Shown here in pieces: positions 1 to 8,858 of a stretch of 22,452 nucleotides of DNA. The notes under the pieces are model-generated. The model was not told the origin of the DNA. It ran no database searches and worked only from the letters and a program-made list of their open reading frames with translations. Origin of the DNA: Nymphaea colorata (lineage: Eukaryota; Streptophyta; Magnoliopsida; Nymphaeales; Nymphaeaceae); contig NW_022204906.1 of assembly GCF_008831285.2 (NCBI RefSeq), positions 1 through 22,452 on the forward strand. The letters run 5' to 3'. The number at the start of each line of letters is the position of its first letter. The stretch's first letter is position 1. The translations under genes and the position numbers were made by a program.

Positions 1-76
1 CCCAACCCCAACCCCAACCCCAACCCCAACCCCAACCCCAACCCCAACCCCAACCCCAACCCCAACCCCAACCCCA
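1..76. repeat. Left telomere, (CCCCAA)n
   Basis: About 12.7 perfect copies of CCCCAA run from the first base to position 76, where the repeat breaks into AT-rich DNA. The repeat is the C-strand of a G4T2 telomere, known from Tetrahymena, Paramecium and other oligohymenophoreans, and not the C4A4 type of spirotrichs. With the matching G-strand at the other end it shows that the window is an entire macronuclear chromosome. The first gene begins only 34 bases inside. Confidence 0.98.
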
Positions 77-110
77 TTTTATCAAAAATTGATAATAATA
101 CTAATAAAAC
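77..110. other. Left subtelomeric spacer
   Basis: A 34-base AT-rich spacer lies between the telomere and the first ATG. It contains TCAAAAATTG at 82-91, a 10-base word also present beside the right telomere at 22336-22345. No other element is visible, so the promoter of the first gene must be very short or lie within the gene. Confidence 0.6.
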
Positions 111-3100
111 ATGAATAAAGAAAGGGCAGCAACTTCTCCATCTCTTTAATCAAAGGTTTCCCGTTTGTAGGAAAGTTTTAAGCAAGCTTACATGTCGCAT
201 GGGGAGCCCCTGAGCTACTGCAACACTTTCATCAGGGCTATCAACAAACAGAATTTCGAGAACATATAAGAATAATACAAGTACAAAATGTACACCTTTG
301 CAGATTAAATTAACCTCATCAAGCAAGGCGAGTCCTTTACCCAAACTCTCAAAAGTTGATCAATGAACGAGAGGAGATTATCCGGCAGTTGAGGTCAGAA
401 TTAATTGGGAATCGAAGCTCAAAGCAACTCAACCTTACAACCGCTTGCGAGAAGCTGGAAAACACACGGATGTATGCTCTGATGATCATTTAAAAAATAT
501 ACGCGTGCAAGAAAAAGCTGAAAGTGAAATAGTCGGCATACTTTTCGGATATTTTGCAGAAACTAGGACAGGATGTTGACTTCCTAAGGCTCAGCGGATT
601 GAGAAAGTATATCTAGTTTTCGAATCATAACGATCCTTTATTCATGACTCCTTTCAAAAAGTTTTGGAGCTTGGAACATGTTACAGATAGTCATCGGCGT
701 CCGATAGTAGATTTATTTACTCTGGACGCTGATTACCAAAAGAGATTGGAGTTTGCATAAAATTTTTGAGAAATACTGAGAAGAGAGATGATCAGGCTCA
801 ATATTTGATGAACGATATGGAGGCTAAGGCCATAATCGAAAAGTCTGGTGAGGAATAACCTCAAAATAATGCATAAAGTAACGATCAGTACAATTCGACT
901 TTGCAGAAATTTACTTTGCCTTCTTTAAGAAGCAAAAATAGGGTCGATGATGCATATGGATAGATAAAGACTAAGGAGATGGTTTCTAGTTTGATCAAGG
1001 AGGTTATCTTTGAGTATAAAGCAAAAAGCAAGGAAAGAAGCATTAATAAATCATACTAGAATAGTAATAAAAAGGCTTCTCGATCTATTGATAGGTCAGA
1101 TATTGTGAACCAGAGATAGGAAATCAGTGAAAAGCATGACCACAAAGCTAATAACATTAGATATCGAATTGGAAAGACTTCATCATTAAAGGCAAACGAA
1201 ATATAGCACCCTATTTACTAAGAAATGCTAAGACAACACAACCAAAAATACCAAGGAAAAATACTTCGTCCAACAAAAAAACTTCCTAATCTTGACAAGC
1301 GAAAAGATGATCAATCTTTAGACAGGCTTTAGAAAGTGAGTGACTTTGAGAGATACCTATACAGCCAATAATATTAAACCGAAAAACCCAATTACATCGA
1401 GCCAAGATAGATGGTTGTAAGTGATATTTAGCTAAATAACAGAGTAAAATCAGGAAAAATAAGATTTAATCAGTTGAACAGTAAAAATAAGATGCCAACC
1501 TAACCGACATAGAGATATGAAATTTCAAATAAATTCTAAAGGATAAACGATAATAGAATGGAAAAAACCATAAAGGATCTTTGGCAAATTCAATGATTTA
1601 TCAATCTAAGGTCACTCCTTGTCAGGAACAGCATCGAATGTAAGCTTAATCTTCATAAAATGATTCACCAATTAAGGTTTAAAGCTCAATGACAGCACCT
1701 CCGATAACGACAAAACCACCCCAGCATGGCAAGTTTCAAACAATCCATATAAAGACAAACGAGTAGCCTTAAGTGAAAAGCCATCGTTTTTGCAGAATAT
1801 CTCAGCAATTCAGCTATAACCAAGTCTTGAGCAATACTTTGAACCCTTCAGCTCCTGTAGCATCTGCCAAACCATAATAGCCGAAACAAATATCAAATAA
1901 GACAGAAAACTTGCAAAAAGATGTTGACAAACGTAAAAAGTTAAGGATTAATTTCCAATACAACCAACAAATATACTGTCCACCATACATACCCATCAAA
2001 ATTTAAAAATCGAGATGCCTAGACAATAAGAGCCAACTTTAAATAAGAACCAAGAGCAAAAGCAGCCAGCCCAAAGCAAATTATCATCATCAACGATGAA
2101 TATCTCAACTAAATAACCTGTTTCTACTTCTCCTCCTTACTCAATGCGTCCATCAAACAAATAGGTAGAGAAATATGAGATAAATCGTATTGAGGAAGAG
2201 ATTTAAAATGAAAATTCAACAAGCCAAAGGACTAGCCAGAATAAATCGAATAACAAGACAGAAAATCAAATGCAAAACAATTAGGGATTAAAACAGTCTG
2301 TGATAAAAACTATACTGGAATAAAGTGAAAATAGTGACAGCTATAAAAAAGTTTGAGCAGTAATAAAAATAGCCTTGATTTTAATAGAAAAAGTAATGAA
2401 AGCAATAATAATGCAAGCAACAAAGGAAGCTCAGAGTAAAATAGCATCCCTGTTAGTCATATTAGTCACCAAAAGAATTAAAGCATCAATTATCATTGAA
2501 GTCTGACGTTAAAGCTCTCAATAACTATAAAATTTCATAGCCTTCTCAAAGTCCAAAAGTAGAAAAGCCATTGACTGACGATAGAATCAATAAAAAACCT
2601 ATACAATAAATTGAAATTCCTCCAAGAGAAAAGGATGCATCTTCTTTTTCCTATCATAGTCCATAAGATGCACATGTTTTGCCTAATTATTCTGCAAATT
2701 AGCCAACAGGAACAAACATTCAAAGACAACCAGAACAAAAAAATCAGCAAGGCAATAAGAAGGTATAAACAAGTCAGTTAGAACACCAGTAAATAATAGT
2801 GTGGTTCGAATGACGAATTTTACCCCTTAGCTTGAGTCTTCTCCCACATAAAGAAAAATAATAAATAAATAAGAAATCAAACTAACCAATAACTAGCCAA
2901 TTAAAAGTAAGAGCCGTAGCAAGGAAACAAATAATAAATCAAACTAACTAGTAATGATATAAAGGCTTCTTAAAAAGTAATGGATAGTGAAAAAGCTGTT
3001 CAAATGCTTCAAAAATGTGCATTCCAATCTAAGTCAATTAAGCACAAAGATGTTCTTCAGCAGATTAAAAAGCTGAGTCCTTAAAAATACCCTCTTTTAA

Positions 3101-4477
3101 AGGCTCTTGTTTAGGATAACTTCTTCTCTTATAAGCATTTACTCTTGACAAATTGTCTGTTTGACAACTAAGTATGTGGTTACTGCTTATATTTTCCTCA
3201 TATTGCACCAAACACAAGGACGGTTTTCATTCTTCATATAGAGATTTCGAAATAGAAGTTTATGCCACTTCGAGTAGCCTTGATGAATACGTTTATTAAG
3301 TACATATTTATCAATGATCCATGCTAAGGCATTATTTACTTGAAGCACAATAGGTTAGCTGATGAGAGCACGATAAAACAGTTAAAAAATTATGAAAAGT
3401 TGCTGAAAATTCCATTCAAGATAGGTGAAATAGACCAAACCTCATTCTACTTAACCAGAAAAGATTTGAAATGTAGTAAAGAGTAAGAGTTTACATCTGT
3501 TCTAAGCTTTATTAATTTATTTGCAGCATCGAAACCAAGCATATAACTTAATAAACAAAGGCCTGAAAACAAAATGTATACAATCCAATACTTGGATAAA
3601 ATCGAAAAAAGAATCTCAAAAGCCGACGTCAAAAAGTTCGCAACAGCAAATCAGCTCCAATCATATCTTGACTAGGAAGATCTACCAAAATTCAAGAACA
3701 ATAAGCTTAAAAAATAGTTATTTTTCACTAATTACTTGCTTGAGGATTGCTTATACCGTTCCAAATTTTTCGTTCACTCAAAATAATTTTACTTTACTGT
3801 TGATTATCCCTTCACTTGCCTTTATGAAGGAAAATCCTCGTATTTCTTGGCACTGGCAACAGGCTCCAACGATAAATATTTTGTTTTGGGAGATAAAATC
3901 TACGAAAACGTATAAACAAACATATATGAAAGCTTCAAAGCCGAGCTTTAAGGAAACTAGTTCAGTAAAATATTCGGAAATCAAAAATTCGCAAATAAAC
4001 TTGTGACTTGTCCAACATTTCGCAAGCAAATAGAGCCATAGTTATCATAATGCGACTCTTTGATAAGTGTTGAGCTCAACTGGAAGGATTATATTAAAGG
4101 AGTCCGATATGTGGAATAGGATGAGATTTATTTGGAACTGGTGACTCCCTTCTTCTTTGGATTGATGGAGGTGAAAGAAGATAAGAAGATGCGGCTTCTA
4201 TGTCACTTAGTTGTTGAAGAATCTGATCTTATTAAATGAAGATAGTTCATACCATGATTTTTATTACTTATCCCTTTAATTTAGACGATTCAAAAATGAC
4301 TTATATAAAAATTATGACATGATTTCAGCAAATAAGCATGAACAAATAAATCAATAATATAGTTACTTATTTAAGTTGCATAGTCTTTCTATTTTCAAAT
4401 ACAATCATTTCCTTGATAAAACGCCCTAGAGTAGTCAAGAAGGCATCGATACGTAAGAAATGCATCAAAGTTTATGA
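111..4477 (+). CDS. Large intron-rich protein of unknown function, about 1,370 aa
   Basis: With TGA as the only stop the region is open as a chain of ORF pieces, each offset from the last. Short GT-AG introns explain every offset. The best model joins exons 111-354, 372-750, 771-1472, 1492-1639, 1677-1922, 1946-2299, 2341-2455, 2476-2772, 2790-2906, 2924-4170 and 4211-4477, giving 1,371 codons plus TGA. The junctions at 1472-1677, 2299-2341 and 2772-2790 are the least certain, because alternative GT-AG pairs also fit. The N-terminal ~250 residues look helical and charged. The middle (about residues 260-930) is low-complexity and rich in N, S, K and E/Q. The C-terminal ~480 residues are globular, beginning near a CGYCLYFPH segment. 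One stretch (ILHIEI...MPLRVALMNTFIKYIF...GIIYLKH) loosely recalls an acetyltransferase core, but no cofactor motif is clear. I do not recognise the family and assign no function. Confidence 0.6.
355..371 (+). other. 17-nt intron in the first gene
   Basis: GTTGATCAATGAACGAG fits GT-AG. Removing it joins the frame ending ...FTQTLK to the frame starting KEIIRQL. Its length is 3n+2, so it also explains the apparent -1 shift and the TGA at 357-359. Confidence 0.7.
751..770 (+). other. 20-nt intron in the first gene
   Basis: GTTTGCATAAAATTTTTGAG has GT-AG ends and is exactly 20 nt. It removes the in-frame TGA at 767-769 and joins ...DADYQKRLE to NTEKRDDQ in frame. Confidence 0.8.
1923..1945 (+). 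other. 23-nt intron in the first gene
   Basis: A GT-AG segment that opens with GTTGAC and ends with TTAAG. Excision joins ...TENLQKD to DEFPIQPTN and leads into a long coding stretch that would otherwise need a frame change before the TGA at 2097. Confidence 0.65.
2456..2475 (+). other. 20-nt intron in the first gene
   Basis: GTCATATTAGTCACCAAAAG is a 20-nt GT-AG segment. Removing it carries the reading frame past the TGA at 2497-2499 into ...KLKHQLSLKSDVKA. Confidence 0.7.
4171..4210 (+). other. 40-nt intron near the 3' end of the first gene
   Basis: GT at 4171 and CTTAG at 4206-4210 delimit 40 nt. Excision avoids the TGA at 4237-4239 and links ...PFFFGLME to LLKNLILLNEDSS, adding about 88 C-terminal residues that look like ordinary coding sequence and end at TGA 4475-4477. 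Confidence 0.65.
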
Positions 4478-4569
4478 TATAACTAACATCTTGTTTTGAA
4501 TGTATACAATTATTACTTTTGACTGAGTAGTTAAGCCATCTTAAAATAATTAGCAGTTAATATCAATTA

Positions 4570-6221
4570 ATGCGTTCGTCAATCGCACCGTCCGACCTCG
4601 ACAGAAACAACCTCCGCTCATGCGAGAAGCTGAGACAATCGAGAAGGGAAGATCCGCAACCTCAACAAAAGCTCTCATGCATGAAGAGAAGCGTGAAGGC
4701 CAAGATGGGTACATATCTCCATAAGATAGAATCGGAAGAGGGACAGTCCAAAATCACCAAATACATCGGCAGCAACAGCATTTCGAAACCGAGGATGACC
4801 TTGGAGGAAATCAATCTCATGCAAAACATCGACAAATAGAACAAGGCATCATAACTTCAAAACAAACTTTCAGAAAAAGATGAAGAAATCAGAAGAATCA
4901 AAGCGAATAACGAGACCTTAAAGAGCAAGGTTATAGAGTCTCGAGAGGAAATGAAAAAAAGGCAGAAGATCATTGCTGCATCAATGCTCGAGTTGGCTGA
5001 TATGAAAAGAAACGAAAGGAAAAGAATCGATAAGGAGTTAGGCTACTTCAGTGATAACTTTAGAAAGTTTGTTGATGGATCGTCGATTGTGGCTTTGAAG
5101 GAAAAGATCAAGAATGTGGAAAAAGCCTTAACGAAGATATAAGAAGATAAACGAAAATCAAGTGGAAATACAAGCGAATACATCTGCCTCCTCAGCTCCT
5201 ATGAGTTCAAGACCAAGGTAACCGTTCTTTTATTTAGGAAATGAATGAACTCAAAAAGGAGCTCTAAAAAAAGGAAAAGGAGATCATTGAATATCGTTAG
5301 AGGCTGAGACTAGTTGAAAAGGAAGAGAAATCCCAATACTGTGTGCAAGGATGGCCAATCATTTACGACAAGTATCAAACCCTATAGCTGTTGGGTTCTG
5401 GAGGTTTCGGATAGGTTTACAAATGCTACAGCCTCTAAAAGGACAAGCTGGTTGCCATCAAAAGAATGAAATTCGATCCAAGCTTCAACATCAAGCATTT
5501 TGAATAATTCTGCCGACATGTGAAGAGGGAAATCGACATCCAAATCAAACTGAACCATCCCAACATTGCTAAATTGTAAAATGTTCTCGATATCGATGAA
5601 GACAAGAAGTGCATCATATTCGAGCTCTAGTACTGTATGGGCCCTGAACTGTCTTCTTACATGAAGAAGCATCGCTTCATCGAAGAAAAAGAAGCTAAAA
5701 TTTACATCAAACAGATCCTTTGTGCCTTGAACTACCTTTACAATCTCAAAGAAAAGGTGATTCACTATGACTTAAAGCCCAGCAACATCATCTTCCACGA
5801 AGGAGTCATCAAAATCCTCGACTTTGGACTATGCAAGACCATCGATAGTGCTTGTGATGAGACTAAAATTGAGCTTACCTCTCAGGGCGTTGGAACATAC
5901 TGGTACCTTCCTCCTGAAACTTTTGAGCCATATGATCCAAAAATCTCATCAAAGGTCGATGTTTGGTCCGTAGGCGTGATTTTCTACGAGATGTTGTACG
6001 GCAAGCGTCCTTTCGGTCATGGACTTTCACAGAACCAGATCTACGAGAAGGGAGTGATTCTCAAGGCGACAAAGGTGGAGTTTCCGCCAGATCCATCGAA
6101 GAAGTACAAGATTTCCGACGGCGCTAAGGAGTTCATCTGCGCCTGCCTCAAGTACGAGCCTGACTAGCGACTGAGTCCAGCTGAGGCTTACGAGCACCCT
6201 TACCTAAATATTAAAAAGTGA
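4570..6221 (+). CDS. TLK: Tousled-like serine/threonine kinase
   Basis: The gene has two exons, 4570-5217 and 5238-6221, encoding 543 aa. Residues 1 to ~255 are charged and coiled-coil-like, as in Tousled-like kinases (TLKs), where this region mediates oligomerisation. The kinase domain spans about 262-540. It has a P-loop LLGSGGFG near 267-274, lysine K291 in VAIK, catalytic HYDLKPSN (D394), DFG at D411, and the TLK hallmark LTSQGVGTYWYLPPE followed by KVDVWSVGVIF. HYDLK instead of HRDLK is normal for TLKs. Known TLKs are nuclear and phosphorylate the histone chaperone ASF1 during replication and chromatin assembly; the same role here is inferred. All catalytic residues are present, so it should be active. 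The 3' end lies 35 bases from the convergent CRAL-TRIO gene. In-frame TAG codons occur at 5412 (GGFGxVYK) and 5628 (before YC), where TLKs have glutamate. Confidence 0.95.
5218..5237 (+). other. 20-nt intron in the TLK gene
   Basis: GTAACCGTTCTTTTATTTAG lies between complete codons. It joins the coiled-coil frame (...YEFKTK) to EMNELKKEL, which continues directly into the kinase domain. Without excision the upstream frame ends at TGA 5242-5244. Confidence 0.92.
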
Positions 6222-6256
6222 TTATGTGCATGATATGATATAAATAATCAAGTTAT

Positions 6257-7205
6257 TCAATATATTTAGCAGGAGCAGCTTGAGAGAGAGCAGCTGATTG
6301 ACTTGCTTGCGCTTTCTAAATCGAAATAATCTTCATTATTTTAGACTGAGTAAAAACTTTATTAGGTTAGGGCCTTGTTGATTTTTTCATCAAATGATCT
6401 GTTGGTGCTCTTGGGAGGCCAATAAGTGGTCAGGTTTGGAAGTTTTCCCCCATATCTTCGCTCAAGCTGGTCTTGATCTATATACTGCAACACATTCTTT
6501 TATTATCCTTTATCCACAAAGACAACTCTCTTCCTTTGGTTTTCTGTTAAAAAGAAGCTAGCCATCCTCCACAGATTCCTTATTCCTTCCGAGTTATAAA
6601 GAAAAGTCTTTTCACAGTTGCCGCAATAATAAACATTCATTCTTTCGAGAGATTCATAGAGATAGATAAATGGTAGATCGGTGAGAGAAATATTGTTGAA
6701 GTCAATAATAAGGTTGTATTTCTCTGCGTGATAGGGGACCATTTTGTAGCCTTGGATGATGAGCATGAGATAGTAGAAGGGATTCAAGATGGTTTCTAGT
6801 GGCTAGCTAAAATCTACTCTGTCAATCCTTAAATGACGTTTGGTCTCATGTCCTTATCGTGCCCATATGTGTAGAATCTACCAGCTTAAAGATATTGAAG
6901 AGTTTGATTGTCAAATTTGATGATTTTTTCATCTATATGATATTTGTAAAGCTAATTCATCCTTTTGACCGCTTTATCGATGTTCCACTTCGCTGCATAG
7001 ATGTGCTTGAGGAAAATTTAGTCACCAAAGCTAAGTTAATTCAAATCTACTTTATCTTAATTTATTGATTTTCGAGCTTCTCTTTGACTTCTTAAATTGC
7101 TTTAAGCTCTTCGGCTTCATATTGGACATTGAAATATATCCTCCTTCGACGATCGCTTCCCGACATTAAGAAATGTTCCTCCTCTTAATCGTAAAAGCGT
7201 TACAT
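6257..7205 (-). CDS. CRAL-TRIO (Sec14-like) lipid-binding protein, copy A, with one frameshift
   Basis: Read right to left: exon 1 is 7205-7051 and exon 2 is 7030-6257, about 309 aa if one missing base is allowed for. An N-terminal helical segment leads into FLKHIYAAKWNIDKAVKRM (CRAL-TRIO_N type). Then come GRFYTYGHDKDMRPN, the lipid-pocket strand YNLIIDFNNISLTD, and LERRYGGKLPN, the Sec14 'YGG' motif. Sec14 proteins bind or transfer phospholipids and other small hydrophobic ligands; the ligand here is unknown. Between RPNVI and RIDRVDF the frame shifts by one base at about 6828-6836, where copy B has an extra base. The tail ends CSCEIY, closely matching copy B. The start MxRFYDxEEE is chosen because the same ATG is conserved in copy B and an in-frame TGA lies 15 codons upstream. 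Either a pseudogene in the making or a one-base assembly error. Confidence 0.85.
7031..7050 (-). other. 20-nt intron, CRAL-TRIO copy A
   Basis: On the minus strand, GTAGATTTGAATTAACTTAG. It sits at the same place as the intron of copy B and joins ...QxIKI to FGDEIFLKHIY. The conserved position in two diverged paralogues makes it secure. Confidence 0.92.
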
Positions 7206-7496
7206 GGAATTGTGATTGAATAAACCTATGGAGAAGGTCGGAGGTGCTCAAATGAGTACCGTTAGAGCAGTTTGCTCAGGCTCTTTTTTTCTAAGTGAAT
7301 TAACATCAATTATAAGAACCGAAAATTGTTCAGAATTATTGAAGCAATTAATAGGATTTAATAAATTAAATTAATGAAAACGAAAATGGTGGACTTTTGT
7401 ATGATCTTTCCTAAATACTAGCCAGATGATCGTTAGAATAAAATCAATCAGTTTAGGCATGATTATAAATAACGAGATGAATAAAGTTTATGTTGA

Positions 7497-8445
7497 TCAA
7501 TATATCTGGCACTAGCAAGTGGGAGGACCACATCTAATAGTCTCAGTAACACTCACTATGTCGAAGTATTATTCATCGTTTTGAACTGAATAAAAGCTCT
7601 CTTAGGGTTTTTCTTAGTTGAGCTTAACATCAAATGAATCGCTGGTATTTCTTGGTGGCCAAAAGGTGCAAAGGTTTGAAAGTTTTCCTCCATATCTGCG
7701 CTAGAGCTCATATTCATCAATGTATTGCAATATTTGCTTTTCCTATCCTTTGTTTATGAAGATCACTCTTTTTTTCTGGTTTTAGGACAAAAAGAAACTC
7801 ACCATTCTCCATATGTTGCTTATCCTTCAGAATTGTAAAGGAAAGTCTTTTAGCTATTGCAGCAATAATACACATTCATTTTTTCCAATGATTCATAGAG
7901 GTACACAAAGGGGATGTGGGTGAGAGAAATATCGTTGAAATCCATGATAAGGTTGTATTTTTAAGCATGGTAAGGGACCATTTTATATCCCATCATTACA
8001 AGCATAAGATAGTAGAAGGCATTCAAAGTCGTGTCTAAAGGCTATTTGAAGTTGATTTTATCGATTCTTAGTATGATGTTTGGTCTCATGCCTTTATCAT
8101 GACCATAGGAATAAAAGCAACCCGATTATAGAAACTTTACTGTTTCATCATCAAATTTTAAAATTTTTTCATTTGTGTGAAACTCGAAAAGTTGATGAAT
8201 CCTGTCAACTGCCTTATTTAAATTCCACTTAGCTCCGTAGACATGTTTCAAAAAAATGTGATCGGTAAAGCTAGGTTAGGCAAAACATACGAATTCTTGA
8301 TTTATTCATTTTTTATTTTGCTTTTCACTTCTTAGATTGCTTAGATCTCTTTGTTTTAATATTAAACCTTGTAGAATATTCTCCTTCTGCGATCGCTTCC
8401 AGAAATTAAAAAGTATTCCTCCTCTATATATGGCAAAATTTACAT
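7497..8445 (-). CDS. CRAL-TRIO (Sec14-like) lipid-binding protein, copy B, with one frameshift
   Basis: Exon 1 is 8445-8291 and exon 2 is 8270-7497. The span is exactly 949 bases, the same as copy A, and the two align without gaps apart from the two frameshift sites. Features match copy A: FLKHVYGAKWNLNKAVDRI, a YGHDKGMRPNIILRIDKINF segment, YNLIMDFNDIS, and YGGKLSNLCTFWPPRN. This copy reads cleanly through the site broken in copy A but has its own missing base at about 7818-7826, between NSEG and NxWRMVSFF, where copy A is intact. The C-terminus is TCECQIY. Divergence is moderate (many synonymous and conservative changes), so the duplication is not very recent. It is transcribed away from the septin gene, with a 413-base shared upstream region. 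Confidence 0.85.
8271..8290 (-). other. 20-nt intron, CRAL-TRIO copy B
   Basis: On the minus strand, GTATGTTTTGCCTAACCTAG. It has the same position and length as in copy A; only the ends and scattered internal bases are shared. CTAAC directly before CTAG is a good branch-point candidate. Confidence 0.92.
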
Positions 8446-8858
8446 GGAATTATGATCTAATAAACCTCTGGAGAGGGCCTAAGATGTTAGAAAGTGTAGC
8501 GCTAGAGTAACTTACTCAAGCTCTTTTTTTACAAGTCACTAAGCATTAAATAATAAGAACTTAATGTGTACCGGATTAATGGATATTAATTAGGATTCTT
8601 TAAACATGAAATAAATAACGGCAAACCTGATTTTAATACTGCTTTATGTTGCTGGAGGCAACCCAAATCAGAATTTGCTGATTTAATCATCAAGATAATT
8701 AACTTAATAAAGCATTAGATATATATCTAAACAAAATGATTTCATATAAAATTTGATGACAGGTGTTACGCTTGATATCAATGCATAATTTGATAAATTT
8801 GGAGTATAATTTGATATGTTTAAGCTTTATTTCCTAATAGACAGAATATAATATACCG
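8446..8858. promoter_or_regulatory. 413-base divergent intergenic region between CRAL-TRIO copy B and septin
   Basis: No ORF with coding character is visible. The left ~80 bases resemble the 5' flank of CRAL-TRIO copy A. A perfect 16-base palindrome, TTAGATATATATCTAA, lies at 8715-8730. ATTTGAT occurs three times on the plus strand at 8751, 8788 and 8809, close before the septin start. This is the longest gene-free stretch of the chromosome and must hold both promoters. The roles of these words are conjecture. Confidence 0.45.

Larger units (their letters stand above)
6257..8530 (-). repeat. Tandem gene duplication, two units with a period of 1,240 bases
   Basis: Unit A (6257 to ~7290) and unit B (7497 to ~8530) align from the stop codon through the intron and start codon to about 80 bases upstream of the ATG. 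The upstream part includes a shared (A)7GAGC tract on the minus strand and GGTTTATT just before the start. Similarity fades downstream of the stops and in the ~200 bases between units. Both copies keep the same orientation, as expected of unequal crossing-over in the germline. Confidence 0.85.

Noticed and set aside
1-76. CRISPR-like or satellite repeat
   Set aside because: The repeat has no spacers and is terminal at both ends in opposite orientation, which is telomeric.
3521-4006. A 161-residue plus-strand ORF inside the first gene
   Set aside because: It is a shadow in another frame of the long C-terminal exon 2924-4170, which has the better protein-like composition.
111-4239. Serial one-base deletions in A-runs of the first gene (systematic sequencing error)
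   Set aside because: I first read the repeated -1 offsets as homopolymer errors. Most offsets coincide with GT-AG segments of 17-23 nt, and secure 20-nt introns in neighbouring genes show the same pattern, so splicing explains them better.
6828-7826. Programmed -1 frameshifting at TAA-G in the CRAL-TRIO genes
   Set aside because: Both breaks share this context, but TAA followed by G is read normally elsewhere in the same genes (for example in AIxEVK), and each break is absent from the other copy, so there is no rule to support recoding.
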